The notes: a model not told the origin generated them from the sequence alone. A DNA stretch of 64,000 nt from Hellea sp965224755 (GCA_965224755.1 OZ245061.1:248001-312000); one strand, 5' to 3'; counted from the stretch's first letter, positions 35,795-46,036 are shown. Translations and numbers: made by a program.

Positions 35795-36964
35795 ATGGCA
35801 CATAATATGCGTATAGCGCTATTTTCGGGTAATTATAATTATGTGACTGATGGGTCAAATATGACTCTAAACAAGCTTGTGTTTTTTCTGGAACGCAATG
35901 GTGTTGAGGTGCTGGTCTTTTCTCCGACCTCCTCAACCCCCGCTTTCAAACCTGCGGGCACGCTGATTCCAGTAGGTTCCGTTCCGGTGCCTTTGCGTAG
36001 GGAATACCGCATCGGCTTTGGCTTATCAGAGCGCCTAAAACGCCAAATCAAAGATTTTCAGCCAACCCTGTTTCATCTTGCCGCGCCGGACATTCTTGGT
36101 CACTCTGCCTTAAAGCTTTCGGAAGCCTTAGGGATTCCTGCGGTTGCGTCCTTCCATACACGGTTTGATACTTACTTACGTTATTACGGGTTTGGATGGG
36201 CTGAGCCTTTTTGCCGCAATCAAATGGCAAAATTCTATAATCGCTGCCAGCATGTTTATGTGCCCGGCCATTCGGTTGGCAAGGTCTTGGTACAAGAAGG
36301 CATTCTCGGCAATAATCTACGTATTTGGAGCCGGGGAGTTGATAGGCAGCGCTTTCATCCAAAGCGCCGCGATATGACTTGGCGGCGAAGTCTTGGTATA
36401 AGCGATGAGGACATTATCTTGTGCTTTGTTGGCCGCCTTGTGCGCGAAAAAGGCCTCAGTGTTTATACGGCGCTTGTCGAGGCTCTTGCTGCACGCGGGC
36501 TGCAGGTGAGGTCTTTAGTCGTTGGTGATGGGCCTGAGGGTAAGTCTTTGCGCAAACACTTATCCGGCCCCGTTATGACCGGGCATCTGTCAGGAAATGA
36601 TTTGGCCCGCGCTTACGCATCCAGTGATTTATTTATCAACCCAAGCCGAACAGAAACCTTTGGCAATGTTACGCTTGAAGCCATGGCCAGCGGCCTGCCA
36701 AGTATTTGCCTGAAATCCACGGGCAGTAATGATCTTGTGCAAGACAGCAAAACCGGCTTGCTGGCGCAAAGCGTTAAGAGCGCCAACTGGATTGATGGCA
36801 CAGCCAAATTATGCCGCAACCACCTCTTGCGGGGCTGCATGGGTCGCGCGGCGCGCCAGGCCAGCGCAGCGTATGATTGGGAACGCGTTATGCAAGGCCT
36901 TCTTAGCCAATATGCGGAAGTGATGAATTGCGCCGCATCACCCACATTAGTCACGGCAGAATAG
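35795..36964 (+). CDS. GT4-family glycosyltransferase (MgtA/SQD2-like)
   Basis: A 389-aa GT-B glycosyltransferase. The N-terminus (MRIALFSGNYNYVTDGSN, residues 5-22) and the SFHTRFDTYLRYYG segment resemble the glycolipid-forming MgtA/SQD2 group. The donor domain has ILCFVGRLVREKGLSVY, LVVGDGPEGKSL and TETFGNVTLEAMASGLPS. Start at the ATG at 35795, with GGGG 10 nt upstream; an ATG at 35807 has no ribosome site. It precedes the RND exporter by 35 nt, probably in one transcript. Substrate assignment is inference. Confidence 0.9.
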   Translation: MAHNMRIALFSGNYNYVTDGSNMTLNKLVFFLERNGVEVLVFSPTSSTPAFKPAGTLIPVGSVPVPLRREYRIGFGLSERLKRQIKDFQPTLFHLAAPDILGHSALKLSEALGIPAVASFHTRFDTYLRYYGFGWAEPFCRNQMAKFYNRCQHVYVPGHSVGKVLVQEGILGNNLRIWSRGVDRQRFHPKRRDMTWRRSLGISDEDIILCFVGRLVREKGLSVYTALVEALAARGLQVRSLVVGDGPEGKSLRKHLSGPVMTGHLSGNDLARAYASSDLFINPSRTETFGNVTLEAMASGLPSICLKSTGSNDLVQDSKTGLLAQSVKSANWIDGTAKLCRNHLLRGCMGRAARQASAAYDWERVMQGLLSQYAEVMNCAASPTLVTAE

Positions 36965-36999
36965 TTGTGCCCAGTCTTCATGATGATCTCTAAGCCTAT

Positions 37000-39432
37000 A
37001 TGGTCTCGCGATTTGTAGATTGGTGGGCGAGGGTTATTTGCCGCCACGCCTTTTCCATTTTGGTCATTGCGGTCTTTATTACCGGCTTTGCATTAAAGTC
37101 CGCATTATCAATAAATGTCTCTACAAGCATTGAGGCTTTAATGCCCAAGGGCGCGAAAAGCGTACAGGCGTTAAATGCAGCGCTTGAAAAAACCGGGAGC
37201 TTTGCCTCTATCCAAATCGTAGCACAGTCGAATGATCCAGAAACATCGCTTGGCTTTATACGGGATGCCAAGCGCATAATCGACAAACAAGACTGGGTAC
37301 AGTCCAGTCAGTATTTTGAAGACATAGAGGCGTTAGAAAAACATAAATTATTACTTCTCCGACTTGACGAGCTTTTGCAAATCGAGCGCGATATTAGTAA
37401 GGCTTACCCGGCGCTGGTGGCGCAAAAACTTGCGAACATATTCGGAACAGAGGTCACAATTACATTGAAGGGTGAAAAGACAAGCAGCCATTCAGATGCG
37501 GGATTAAACCAAAGTCAGATTGATGACATAGAAAACACGCTCGGCGCGCCGCCCAAAACCAGACGGGAATTTATTTCGGATGACGGATTAACAGCCGTTC
37601 TGATTGTCTGGCCAAAACCAGGTATGGATTCGATCACAGATTCCAAACATATGGTAGGCGCAGCGCAAGACATTGTTGACGGCTTGATGCGGGGTAAATA
37701 TGAATACTCCGTGCTCGCCGGGGTCGTAGGCCGGATTGCTAGCACAGTATTGCAATTTGACGCGGTCATTGGTGATTTAAAACGCGGACTCTTAAGCGCT
37801 ATTGCCCTCATCACAGTTTTACTTATCCTCTCCTATCGCAGCTTTGCCATCATTCCGGCCCTGTTTATCCCTCTGGCGATTGGCATCATTTGGACATTAG
37901 GATTGACGGCCGTTACAATTGGTAGCCTTAATCTGATCACAGTGTTTTTAATGCTTATTTTGTTCGGACTCGGCATTGATTTTGGTATTCATAATTTTAG
38001 CCGTTACCGCGAGGAAAGGCGCAAAGGAGTGGGTCTGGAGCGGTCAATTAAGACCGTTATTCACGAGACGGGCGGAGCGTCACTGATGGCCGCTTTGACT
38101 ACGGCTTGTAGTTTTTTTGCGCTTATGCTGACCGAGTTTCGGGCGTTCACAGAGTTTGGTTTTATCGCCGGCAGCGGGATCATTTTGATTTTCATATCCA
38201 TGTATTCGGTTTTCCCGGCTTTGTTGATCGTGATGGAAAGATTAGGCTGGAAGGCCAACAAACCTTCCAAGAGAAAGGGCGGGCAAGCGCAATCGCTTAA
38301 CTTTTTTAACCCATTGCAACATCCCCGCACCATATTTGCAGGGGTTATGGCAGCTCTGTTATTGGCACTCTTCTTTGCACCGAAAATGCAATTTGAGCAA
38401 AATATGAAAAACCTGGAAGCGCCTCTGCCTGCCCCTTATATGGCTTCGAAAAAGGCTGCAAAACAGGTTTTAATGAGCAGCAACTCCCGCGCCATCATCA
38501 CTGTGCAAACGCACGAGGAAATGATAGTAATTGATCACTATTTCAAACAAAAAATTATCGCCGATACCGACACTCCGACGATTAAGAAAATCTCCAGCCT
38601 TCTCGACTTTGTGCCTACTCAAACTCGTCAAGCCAGGCGCCTGGAAGTCATTCGCCGCCTCAAAGAAAAAGCAGAGAATTTAAAAGGTCTTGATCCAGAA
38701 AAATACAAGGTCGGCATAGGCTATCTATCTATTGATGATCTCAATATTGCCGACCTGCCGCAAGCCCTTCGACGCCGATATTTGGGCGTAGATAATAAAC
38801 CGGGTTATTTGATCTATGTCGAAAATGCAGTGGATTTGGATGATACCCGCCTCGCGCAGCAATATTATGATGATGTCGCGTCTTTTACTGTCGCGGACAA
38901 GACATATTATAGCGCCTCCGAAGGGTTTATCTTTGTCGAAATGTTGACGTTAATGAAAGCCGATGCGCTCAAGGCGGTTTTGCTGGTCATGCTGGCAACA
39001 CTATTATTGGTGGGTTTATTCATTCGTAGCCTGAAAGGGACATTGATTGTTTTAGCGCCGCCATTTTTTGGCATCCTCATCACCGTCGGCCTCATGGGCG
39101 CCTTCGGACCTTCATTATCCATCATGAACATGGTGATATTACCCTCACTGATCGGTATTTCCGTTGATAACAGCATTCACATTTTCCACCGCTTTAAAAG
39201 AGAGGGGGCGCAAGCTGACATTTCGTATATCATGAGCACAACAGGCCGCGCAGCCGTTTTGACAACCCTGACAACTTTGATCGGATTTGGCGGTATGATC
39301 ACCGCCTCAATGGGCGGTCTGCGCGCAATGGGCATTCTCGCCATTATAGGGTTTCTGTCCTGCCTTGCTATGACATGGATATTACTGCCGATATTACTCC
39401 AAACCTACAGCCAAAAACCTTATGCGGAATAA
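37000..39432 (+). CDS. MMPL/RND-superfamily exporter
   Basis: An 810-aa membrane protein of the MMPL/HpnN-like RND group. One helix near residues 15-35 is followed by a periplasmic loop, a five-helix bundle (about 265-420), a second loop and a second bundle (about 650-800). Internal repeat symmetry is visible: GLGIDFGIHNFSRYREE and GISVDNSIHIFHRFKRE are equivalent positions. Such proteins move lipids, hopanoids or glycolipids across the periplasm. With the two adjacent glycosyltransferases, glycolipid export is the likely role. Distinct from the AcrB-type pump further right. Only a weak ribosome site precedes the ATG. Confidence 0.88.
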   Translation: MVSRFVDWWARVICRHAFSILVIAVFITGFALKSALSINVSTSIEALMPKGAKSVQALNAALEKTGSFASIQIVAQSNDPETSLGFIRDAKRIIDKQDWVQSSQYFEDIEALEKHKLLLLRLDELLQIERDISKAYPALVAQKLANIFGTEVTITLKGEKTSSHSDAGLNQSQIDDIENTLGAPPKTRREFISDDGLTAVLIVWPKPGMDSITDSKHMVGAAQDIVDGLMRGKYEYSVLAGVVGRIASTVLQFDAVIGDLKRGLLSAIALITVLLILSYRSFAIIPALFIPLAIGIIWTLGLTAVTIGSLNLITVFLMLILFGLGIDFGIHNFSRYREERRKGVGLERSIKTVIHETGGASLMAALTTACSFFALMLTEFRAFTEFGFIAGSGIILIFISMYSVFPALLIVMERLGWKANKPSKRKGGQAQSLNFFNPLQHPRTIFAGVMAALLLALFFAPKMQFEQNMKNLEAPLPAPYMASKKAAKQVLMSSNSRAIITVQTHEEMIVIDHYFKQKIIADTDTPTIKKISSLLDFVPTQTRQARRLEVIRRLKEKAENLKGLDPEKYKVGIGYLSIDDLNIADLPQALRRRYLGVDNKPGYLIYVENAVDLDDTRLAQQYYDDVASFTVADKTYYSASEGFIFVEMLTLMKADALKAVLLVMLATLLLVGLFIRSLKGTLIVLAPPFFGILITVGLMGAFGPSLSIMNMVILPSLIGISVDNSIHIFHRFKREGAQADISYIMSTTGRAAVLTTLTTLIGFGGMITASMGGLRAMGILAIIGFLSCLAMTWILLPILLQTYSQKPYAE

Positions 39433-39514
39433 CGGCCCAAAAGCATCGGCACAGCACGGTCCGTAAATGTCCCGAGGGCTTTAATCGCCGCTGTTTCTGA
39501 GGTATGGGCAGAAA

Positions 39515-41470
39515 TTACGGCAAGGCTTCGGTGGTGACGACAGGCGCTTTGCAGGCAAGGCCAATTGCACCGTTTGGAGAAAGTAGGAGCGGGGGGTGAG
39601 AGGCCGAATTATCATATTTACCAAAGCCAATGAAAACATCCCCGGATTCTAATTGAGTAATCGCCATATCGCGATTTGGAAGCTGTGCGTGGCGGGTCAT
39701 ATTAAAGCCCTTTTTTGTTTTTGAAATTCTGAAAACCGCGGCCTGATTGTCAAAACCGCCATTAAATATGAAGGCCCAAAATTCAGTAGAATAACGCCCT
39801 AAAGCTGGAGGCCTAACAGGAAGAATAGCCGTAACATTTTGTAGCAATTCAGATTTTACGGTTTGGGTATCCAACAGGTTTATACCTTCGCCGCTTTGGT
39901 TTTCATAATATTCTAGGCCCCCACCCCATTCACCTGCATTATAACCTACGAGCCAGCCTTCATGCGTCGGCATAATTGTTGATACGACCTTTCGTTTTGT
40001 TCCCGACAGTGTGACGGGATTGACCCCTAGGTCAAAAAACGGAAGCCTCTTTACATCTTCTCGAAAATCCGTCGCTTTTGTTTTGCAGGTCTTTGAACTT
40101 TTATTAAATTCCTTAATTTTTACGTTAACCTCCTTATAGCCAATATTTTCCGCATCGTGGCTCAACGACTCTATTGCCAACTCTGCCATAGCTTTTACAT
40201 CATTGATTGGGTGAGATAAAAATTTCTGTAGCTGGGGAATCCTTGATTTATCGCCCTGCATTACAGCCGCCTGCATTCCGAGATTAATAAGGCCGAAATC
40301 ACGACGGCCGGCTAAAGCCTCACCTACTATTTTTTTTGTTAGTATTGTATCTATAGCGCCTATATGGTCGAAAAACTCTCGAGCCATATAGGGGTTTGCG
40401 TAAGGGTCAATTTTTATTTTATCCCATATTATCTTAATCCACGGATCGGGATTATCGGCCCCGGCTTTGAAAGCTGCGGCAATATAGTGGCGCGGGAATA
40501 CATCATGCGCCTCAACAGCGCGGCGAAATGTTGACAATATGAGCGGCGTATCGGCAAGAATCGGAATCGCATCGAAATTTTGACCACCGTACTGGGTCAT
40601 GACAGCATCAAGACCTGCAAGCCGTCCCATGGCGCTCATCTCTGGATCTTCAGCGATGTCTTTGGCAAATTTCAGATAGAACCCATCCTCGCGAGTTTTG
40701 TGCCGTTCGCGGAGCATGGCGGCCAAAGCGAAAGCCGCCTCCGCGTCACTCTCTTTCAGATCATAAAGCGTGCCCAGCAATGTCTCGAAAGCGGTTTTCT
40801 GGTTTTGCTCATAGAGTTTTTGATAGGCCGAAATCGTGCTCGGCCCGTCGCCCGATTTTAGCAGCCGCGTAAAGATAGGGGCTGTCTTAGCGGCGTCAAA
40901 GCTTGCGAGTAGTTCTACTAGCGCAGGCGTAGGCTCCGATATCGCTGCGCGGGAGAGCTTGCCGTAATCTGATGGCTTAAGCGGAAAGTCCATTTTCATG
41001 GCGATTGTGGCTGCAATGATTTCGCGGGAGATTTTTCTTACGCTGTCATCTTCATGGCTCAGCGTGTCAATCATCCGCGCCCGCATTAGCGGCGAGAGCG
41101 AACGGCGCATGACTGCTGCGTGGGCCTCTAGGTCGCCCCTCGGCCAGAGCGCGGCAATGGTTCGCTGCTCATCAGGGCTAAACCGGAAACGCCCCTTGGC
41201 CAGCAGGATTTGGGCGCGGCGCATATCCGCCTTATCTTTGCCGGATAACATAGACAGTAGCGCGGCCTTGCCCTTATCACCAAAGCGCAAAAATTCGCCG
41301 TGCAGAACCGAGTAATCATAAGCGCCGGAATTATGGCGCTCGACAATATCAACGCAATGTTTGACCGATTTGCAAACTGTCATTTCAGCGGGCGTAAGAG
41401 GCGCGGCGGCAGAGGCAAGTCCTGCCCAGCCAGCCAGTATCAATCCGTATATTATCCCCGCAATCCGCAT
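39515..41470 (-). CDS. large secreted helical-repeat protein of unknown function
   Basis: A 651-aa protein with a Sec signal peptide (residues 1-21, cleavage after ASA). Residues about 50-450 are a run of amphipathic helices of HEAT/alpha-solenoid type (LSPLMRARMIDTLSH, AAISEPTPALVELLASF and similar). The last 190 residues change to strand-rich sequence (GWLVGYNAGEWGGGLEYYE, VFIGFGKYDNSA), perhaps a partial beta-propeller. Two Cys sit near the N-terminus, and others at about 465 and near the end. I do not recognise the family. It lies 62 nt downstream of the RND efflux permease on the same strand and could share its transcript. Confidence 0.8.
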   Translation of the reverse strand: MRIAGIIYGLILAGWAGLASAAAPLTPAEMTVCKSVKHCVDIVERHNSGAYDYSVLHGEFLRFGDKGKAALLSMLSGKDKADMRRAQILLAKGRFRFSPDEQRTIAALWPRGDLEAHAAVMRRSLSPLMRARMIDTLSHEDDSVRKISREIIAATIAMKMDFPLKPSDYGKLSRAAISEPTPALVELLASFDAAKTAPIFTRLLKSGDGPSTISAYQKLYEQNQKTAFETLLGTLYDLKESDAEAAFALAAMLRERHKTREDGFYLKFAKDIAEDPEMSAMGRLAGLDAVMTQYGGQNFDAIPILADTPLILSTFRRAVEAHDVFPRHYIAAAFKAGADNPDPWIKIIWDKIKIDPYANPYMAREFFDHIGAIDTILTKKIVGEALAGRRDFGLINLGMQAAVMQGDKSRIPQLQKFLSHPINDVKAMAELAIESLSHDAENIGYKEVNVKIKEFNKSSKTCKTKATDFREDVKRLPFFDLGVNPVTLSGTKRKVVSTIMPTHEGWLVGYNAGEWGGGLEYYENQSGEGINLLDTQTVKSELLQNVTAILPVRPPALGRYSTEFWAFIFNGGFDNQAAVFRISKTKKGFNMTRHAQLPNRDMAITQLESGDVFIGFGKYDNSASHPPLLLSPNGAIGLACKAPVVTTEALP

Positions 41471-41532
41471 GGATTAGCGCTTAGAGATTTATGCCCCGCC
41501 CTACAAGCGGTTCTACCATCTTTGCGGATGTG

Positions 41533-44500
41533 TTATTCTGCGGGAAGAGCGCCCGGATTCCAGTCGCCGACCTCGCCTGTTTCTAGCACAGCGCTGAATT
41601 TTGGCTGCGGTTCGCCTTTGATAAGATATTTCATCCCGCGCCGTATATCTGCGCCGATACCGTAAAGGGCGGGGACAAAGAACAAGGTGACAAAGAGCGC
41701 GAACAGCACACCAAAGGCGAGGCTAATCCCAATTGGGATGAGCCATTGCGCCTGTAGAGACCGTTCCATCAAGAGCGGCAATAGCCCGACAAAGGTCGTC
41801 AGCGAGGTCAGCAAGATAGGCCGAAAACGCCGCGTACCGGCCTCAACCAGAGCCTGCGCTCCGTCCATGCCTTTTGCGCGCAAGCGGTGGACATAATCAA
41901 GCAGGACAAGATTGTCATTGACCGCCACCCCGGCGGCGGCGAACATCCCGAGCAGGGATAATAGCGACATTGTCGCGCCCATGGCGAGATGTCCGAATAT
42001 CATGCCGCAATAACAAAACGGTATCGCCGCGAGCAAGATCAGGATCGGTTCGAAATAGGATTTAAACGAGACCGCGACGAGGAAATAGGCCACGCCAATG
42101 GCAATAAGCATAAAGGTGAAAAGTTCTTGCTGGAACTCGGCCTCACCCTGCGCCCGGCCAATATTGCCGCGCGAGACATTGGGATGTAGCTTATCAAAAT
42201 CCTTGAAGAAGCCGTCATTTAGTTCTTCGCGAATCTCGTCAATCCGCTCGGACACAACTTCGGCGCTGACGATAATTGCGCGCTGGCGCTCACGGCGCAG
42301 AATGCGGTTGGTGCCTTTCTCGAAGCGTAGATCGGCAACAGCGTCCAGCGGAAGCTCGCGCCCGTCGCTCGTCCTGATGCGGATCGACTTTAGGAAATCA
42401 AGCGATTCACGGTCAGCGCGGGGATAGCGCACATAGACGCGGACATCTTCGCCGTCGCGAGGGAGGCGCTGCACTTCTTCGCCAAAGAAACCCTGGCGCA
42501 CTTGGCGCGCAACATCTGCGGCCGTTACGCCGAGGGATTCCGCGCCGGGCTTGAGATCAAATTGCACTTCTTCCGAAGCACTTTCCATATCATTGACGAC
42601 ATTAAACACGCCTTCAAAACTGCGTAGCCTGTCCATCAAATCATCGGCGGCAGCCTGTAAATCATCAAACTCTTTGGCGTTAAGTACATATTGAATGGGC
42701 GGGCCGTCATTATTATCCTGATAATTGACGGAAATATTCTCGGCGTCAGGCACCTCGCCAATAAGGTCGCGCAAGCGCTCGGAGGTTTCTTTCGCTGAAA
42801 TGAGCCTGTCTTCGGGCGGAACGAGTTTGACCAAAGCCAAGACCTGATTATCGCGCGAGCGTGTGTACCAGTTTTCGATAAGGTTACCGTCTTTGGCTTT
42901 GATCTCGTCTTCGAGGTTTTTTTCGGCGATTTGGATTTGCTCCAGCACTTCAAGCGTGCGGGCATAGGGCGTGCCTTCGGGGAGCTCGACGGAAATCTCA
43001 ATCTGGTCGGACTCGCCCTCGGGAAAGAATGACGATTTAACCAAACCATTGGCGACAAGCCCAATGGTTACAATCATTAGCGCCGTAAACATCGCTGCTG
43101 TTAGGTAACGTCGCCTTAGCGCCCAGATAATCGCCGGCCGGTAGAGGCTCTGCGCCACCCATGTTAAGCTTTGCGAGATTTTATTTTGTAGCCGCATAAT
43201 CCGGCTCTTGGGGTTAACCGGCTTAAGATGGGCCAAATGGGCGGGCAATATCAGCAAGGATTCGACCAGCGAGAAAAATAGCGCAAAGATTACCACCAGC
43301 GAAATCGCCCGTGTAAATTCGCTGGTTCCGCCGGAGAGATACATCCACGGCGCAAAGAAAATCATTGTCGTCAGCACGGCGAAGATAACCGGCTTAATCA
43401 CCATATTGGTGCCATTCACAGCTGCGTCGAGCCCGGTTTCGCCCTCTTCGGTTTTGAAATGGATCGCCTCGCCGACAATAATCGCGTCATCGACAATCAC
43501 GCCAATGACCAGCAAAAAGGCAAAGGTCGAGATCATATTAAAAGACACGTCAAAAAGCGGTAGCAAAGCGAGCCCGCCGGCAAAGGCGGTCGCAATCCCA
43601 ATCGAAACCCAGAAGGCGATTGCAGGCCGCAGGAACAACATCAAAGTCAAGCACACCAAAAGAAGCCCGGTAAAGAAATTCTTCGCTATGGTTTTGATCC
43701 GGCCGGTATAGGCATCAGAATCGTCTTCCCAGGTTGTGATCGAAATACCCTCCGGGAGGTCGTCATTTATACCTTCCAGATAGCCCGTCACATTTTTGGA
43801 CATTTTGACAATATCCATGCTCGGGCCGCTCATAATTTGGACAAGAATTGTGCGTTTGCCGTTGACCGTGGCCAATAAATCAACCTGTTCAAATCCGTCT
43901 ATGACAACGGCAATATCCTTGACCCGGATTGTGGCTCCGCTGGCATCTTGGCTGACAATTATATTTTCAAAATCCGCTTGCGTATCGGCTTGGTTACGGG
44001 TGCGGAGCTGCATATTTCCGATTTCGGTACGGACGCTGCCGGAAGAGGCATTAACCGATGTCCCGCGCACGGCTTGCGCCACTTCGTTCAGAGTCAAGCC
44101 GTAACGGCGCAGCGCCTCTTCAGAGACTTCAATCGAGACCTCTTCGCCGCGAACACCGAATAATTCTACCGCCGGGATAAACCCCAGCAACCCAATTTCG
44201 CGCCGTGTTTTTTCGGCAAAGCGTTTTAGCTCACGTTCCGATATAGTGTCGTCGCCAGACACCGCCAAACGTATAATCTCGTCCCGATTGCGAAAAATAT
44301 TGATCTGTGGTTCTTCTGCCGCTGGCGGGAAGGCGTTTATAGAATCAATCTGGCGCTTCACATCAGTCATTAATTTGGCGCCATCAACGCCGTTTTTACC
44401 AACCACAGTGACCGTGCCGCCGCCTTCGCCGGCAAAGGCCCACATGCGGTTAACGCCGTCAACTTGCGAGAGCGCTTCTTCCATGCGGACAATGATTTGT

Positions 44501-44685
44501 TCTTCTACATCCTGCGGCGAAGCCCCCGGCCAAGCGACATAAGTCCAAGCCCCGGGAAATTCGACATAGGGGTCAAGCTCACGCTCGATTTGAATATAGC
44601 TGATAACCCCGCCAATCAGGCAGGCTATCATTAGCAAATTGGCCGCAACAGGGTTGCTCGCCCACCATTTAATAATGCGGTTCAT
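41533..44685 (-). CDS. RND efflux permease (AcrB/HAE1 family)
   Basis: A 1050-aa inner-membrane pump with 12 helices and two large periplasmic loops. The N-terminus MNRIIKWWASNPVAANLLMI is followed by the family features GVIVDDAIIVGEAI (TM4 proton-relay Asp pair) and GVAVNDNLVLLDYVH. The substrate cannot be read from sequence. Its start overlaps the adaptor stop by 4 nt (ATGA). No outer-membrane TolC-type gene is nearby. Confidence 0.93.
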   Translation of the reverse strand: MNRIIKWWASNPVAANLLMIACLIGGVISYIQIERELDPYVEFPGAWTYVAWPGASPQDVEEQIIVRMEEALSQVDGVNRMWAFAGEGGGTVTVVGKNGVDGAKLMTDVKRQIDSINAFPPAAEEPQINIFRNRDEIIRLAVSGDDTISERELKRFAEKTRREIGLLGFIPAVELFGVRGEEVSIEVSEEALRRYGLTLNEVAQAVRGTSVNASSGSVRTEIGNMQLRTRNQADTQADFENIIVSQDASGATIRVKDIAVVIDGFEQVDLLATVNGKRTILVQIMSGPSMDIVKMSKNVTGYLEGINDDLPEGISITTWEDDSDAYTGRIKTIAKNFFTGLLLVCLTLMLFLRPAIAFWVSIGIATAFAGGLALLPLFDVSFNMISTFAFLLVIGVIVDDAIIVGEAIHFKTEEGETGLDAAVNGTNMVIKPVIFAVLTTMIFFAPWMYLSGGTSEFTRAISLVVIFALFFSLVESLLILPAHLAHLKPVNPKSRIMRLQNKISQSLTWVAQSLYRPAIIWALRRRYLTAAMFTALMIVTIGLVANGLVKSSFFPEGESDQIEISVELPEGTPYARTLEVLEQIQIAEKNLEDEIKAKDGNLIENWYTRSRDNQVLALVKLVPPEDRLISAKETSERLRDLIGEVPDAENISVNYQDNNDGPPIQYVLNAKEFDDLQAAADDLMDRLRSFEGVFNVVNDMESASEEVQFDLKPGAESLGVTAADVARQVRQGFFGEEVQRLPRDGEDVRVYVRYPRADRESLDFLKSIRIRTSDGRELPLDAVADLRFEKGTNRILRRERQRAIIVSAEVVSERIDEIREELNDGFFKDFDKLHPNVSRGNIGRAQGEAEFQQELFTFMLIAIGVAYFLVAVSFKSYFEPILILLAAIPFCYCGMIFGHLAMGATMSLLSLLGMFAAAGVAVNDNLVLLDYVHRLRAKGMDGAQALVEAGTRRFRPILLTSLTTFVGLLPLLMERSLQAQWLIPIGISLAFGVLFALFVTLFFVPALYGIGADIRRGMKYLIKGEPQPKFSAVLETGEVGDWNPGALPAE

Positions 44686-45965
44686 GGGGTCTCTCCCGTC
44701 ATTATCGCCGTGTCAGGCTCTTGCCCTTTGGGCTTTACGACCTCGATTTTCATCCCGTCTGCGACGCCGCGAATGGGCGAGGTGATGACAGAGGCGCCAA
44801 TCTCTACGCCTGTATCTAAAATTGCGTTCTCTCGATCTGACGATAATACTGTGACAGTTTTGATCGTAAGCGTATTATCGGCATTGGCGACATAGACTTT
44901 ATTCTCGCCGCGCAAGGCTGCTCGCGGCACAAGGATAATATTTTCCAACTTTCGGCCATCAATAGCGGCCGTAACAAAAATACCCGGCGCCAGAGGCGTG
45001 CCATTATCGGAACCTTTACCAAAGGGGTCTTTGACCTCGGCATAAGCATAAAGCACACGCGTTTTGGAATCATAGCGGCTATCCGTGCGCACGATCTGCG
45101 CGTTCCATTGGCTATAGACACCTGCGACATCGGCTGACAGGGTCACAGGAATTCCCGGCGTTTTAGCGTTGGCCTCAAAGCCGATGGTCATGCCGGCGCG
45201 GCGTAATTCTTCATTGGTCATGGGTAGGCGCACATCCATGACATTAGTCGCATAGACCTCGCCAAGCTTGGTTCCGACGGTGACAAATTCACCCTGATCG
45301 ACATGGCGCATCGTCACCCGGCCAGTAAACGGCGCATAGAGTGAGGTGCGGGCGAGTTGTAAATCGGTTTCAGCCAATTGTGCCTTGGCTGATTCCAGTT
45401 TGGCGCGGGCTTCGGCCATTTGCGGCTCGCGCAAGGTTAGCGGTGTCGGCTGGCCTGAGCGGCCCAATTCTTTCCAGTCACTAAGAGCAATCGCAGCTTC
45501 GGAGGTTTCGCGGGTAATCACCGTTTCGGCCTGGGCGACATTGGCGCGCGCTTGCACGACGCGGAGTTCAAATTCGGCGGGCTCTATACGGATGAGCAAA
45601 TCACCTTTTCTAAACTTCCCGCCCTCGATAAATTTAGGCGACATATAGGTGATTTTGCCGCTGACCTGCGGCACAATATTAATCTGTGTGCGCGGCTGCA
45701 CCTCGCCCTGCACATTGACTTTCAGCGTGACATTATCTTGCACGGCCTCGGCGGTGAGCACGGGAATGGCCTTAACCACATCCTCTTTTTCTTCAGGTTT
45801 AGGCTTGAGCGCGCTCATGGCGATAAAGCCGCCAATGGCGCCGCCAATCACTAAAACCGGGAGAATAAGGATTAAAAACCGCCATATCCACAGGCGCTTA
45901 TGCGGGTTTTTGTGGGTATCCGGCCCGAAACCGGGTGGATTTTGGCTGTGTGTTGACTCGTTCAT
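44682..45965 (-). CDS. RND efflux periplasmic adaptor (membrane fusion protein)
   Basis: A 427-aa MFP-family protein. A membrane anchor lies at residues about 28-50. The lipoyl/barrel-sandwich hybrid domain (VNVQGEVQPRTQINIVPQVSGKI, about 78-100) flanks a coiled-coil hairpin (about 130-205), followed by beta-barrel and membrane-proximal domains. GGAGG precedes the ATG at 45965. First gene of the pump operon; a near-perfect palindrome lies 55-71 nt upstream of the start. Confidence 0.93.
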   Translation of the reverse strand: MNESTHSQNPPGFGPDTHKNPHKRLWIWRFLILILPVLVIGGAIGGFIAMSALKPKPEEKEDVVKAIPVLTAEAVQDNVTLKVNVQGEVQPRTQINIVPQVSGKITYMSPKFIEGGKFRKGDLLIRIEPAEFELRVVQARANVAQAETVITRETSEAAIALSDWKELGRSGQPTPLTLREPQMAEARAKLESAKAQLAETDLQLARTSLYAPFTGRVTMRHVDQGEFVTVGTKLGEVYATNVMDVRLPMTNEELRRAGMTIGFEANAKTPGIPVTLSADVAGVYSQWNAQIVRTDSRYDSKTRVLYAYAEVKDPFGKGSDNGTPLAPGIFVTAAIDGRKLENIILVPRAALRGENKVYVANADNTLTIKTVTVLSSDRENAILDTGVEIGASVITSPIRGVADGMKIEVVKPKGQEPDTAIMTGETP

Positions 45966-46019
45966 ATTCTCCTCCCGCCGGTTGGCACACCAGCATATAA
46001 AGGCTTCATAACAAGTTTA

Positions 46020-46036
46020 TTATTGATAATCAATAA
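46020..46036. promoter_or_regulatory. candidate operator upstream of the RND efflux operon
   Basis: Inverted 8-bp arms TTATTGAT (46020-46027) and ATCAATAA (46029-46036) with one base between. On the minus strand TTGATT in the palindrome is 17 nt from TATGAA, a possible -35/-10, so a bound repressor would block the promoter. No regulator gene is adjacent. Confidence 0.45.

Noticed and set aside
45975..45995. TGGCACA near the RND adaptor start as a sigma-54 promoter
   Set aside because: No TTGC -12 element follows at the required spacing, and the orientation is away from the pump.
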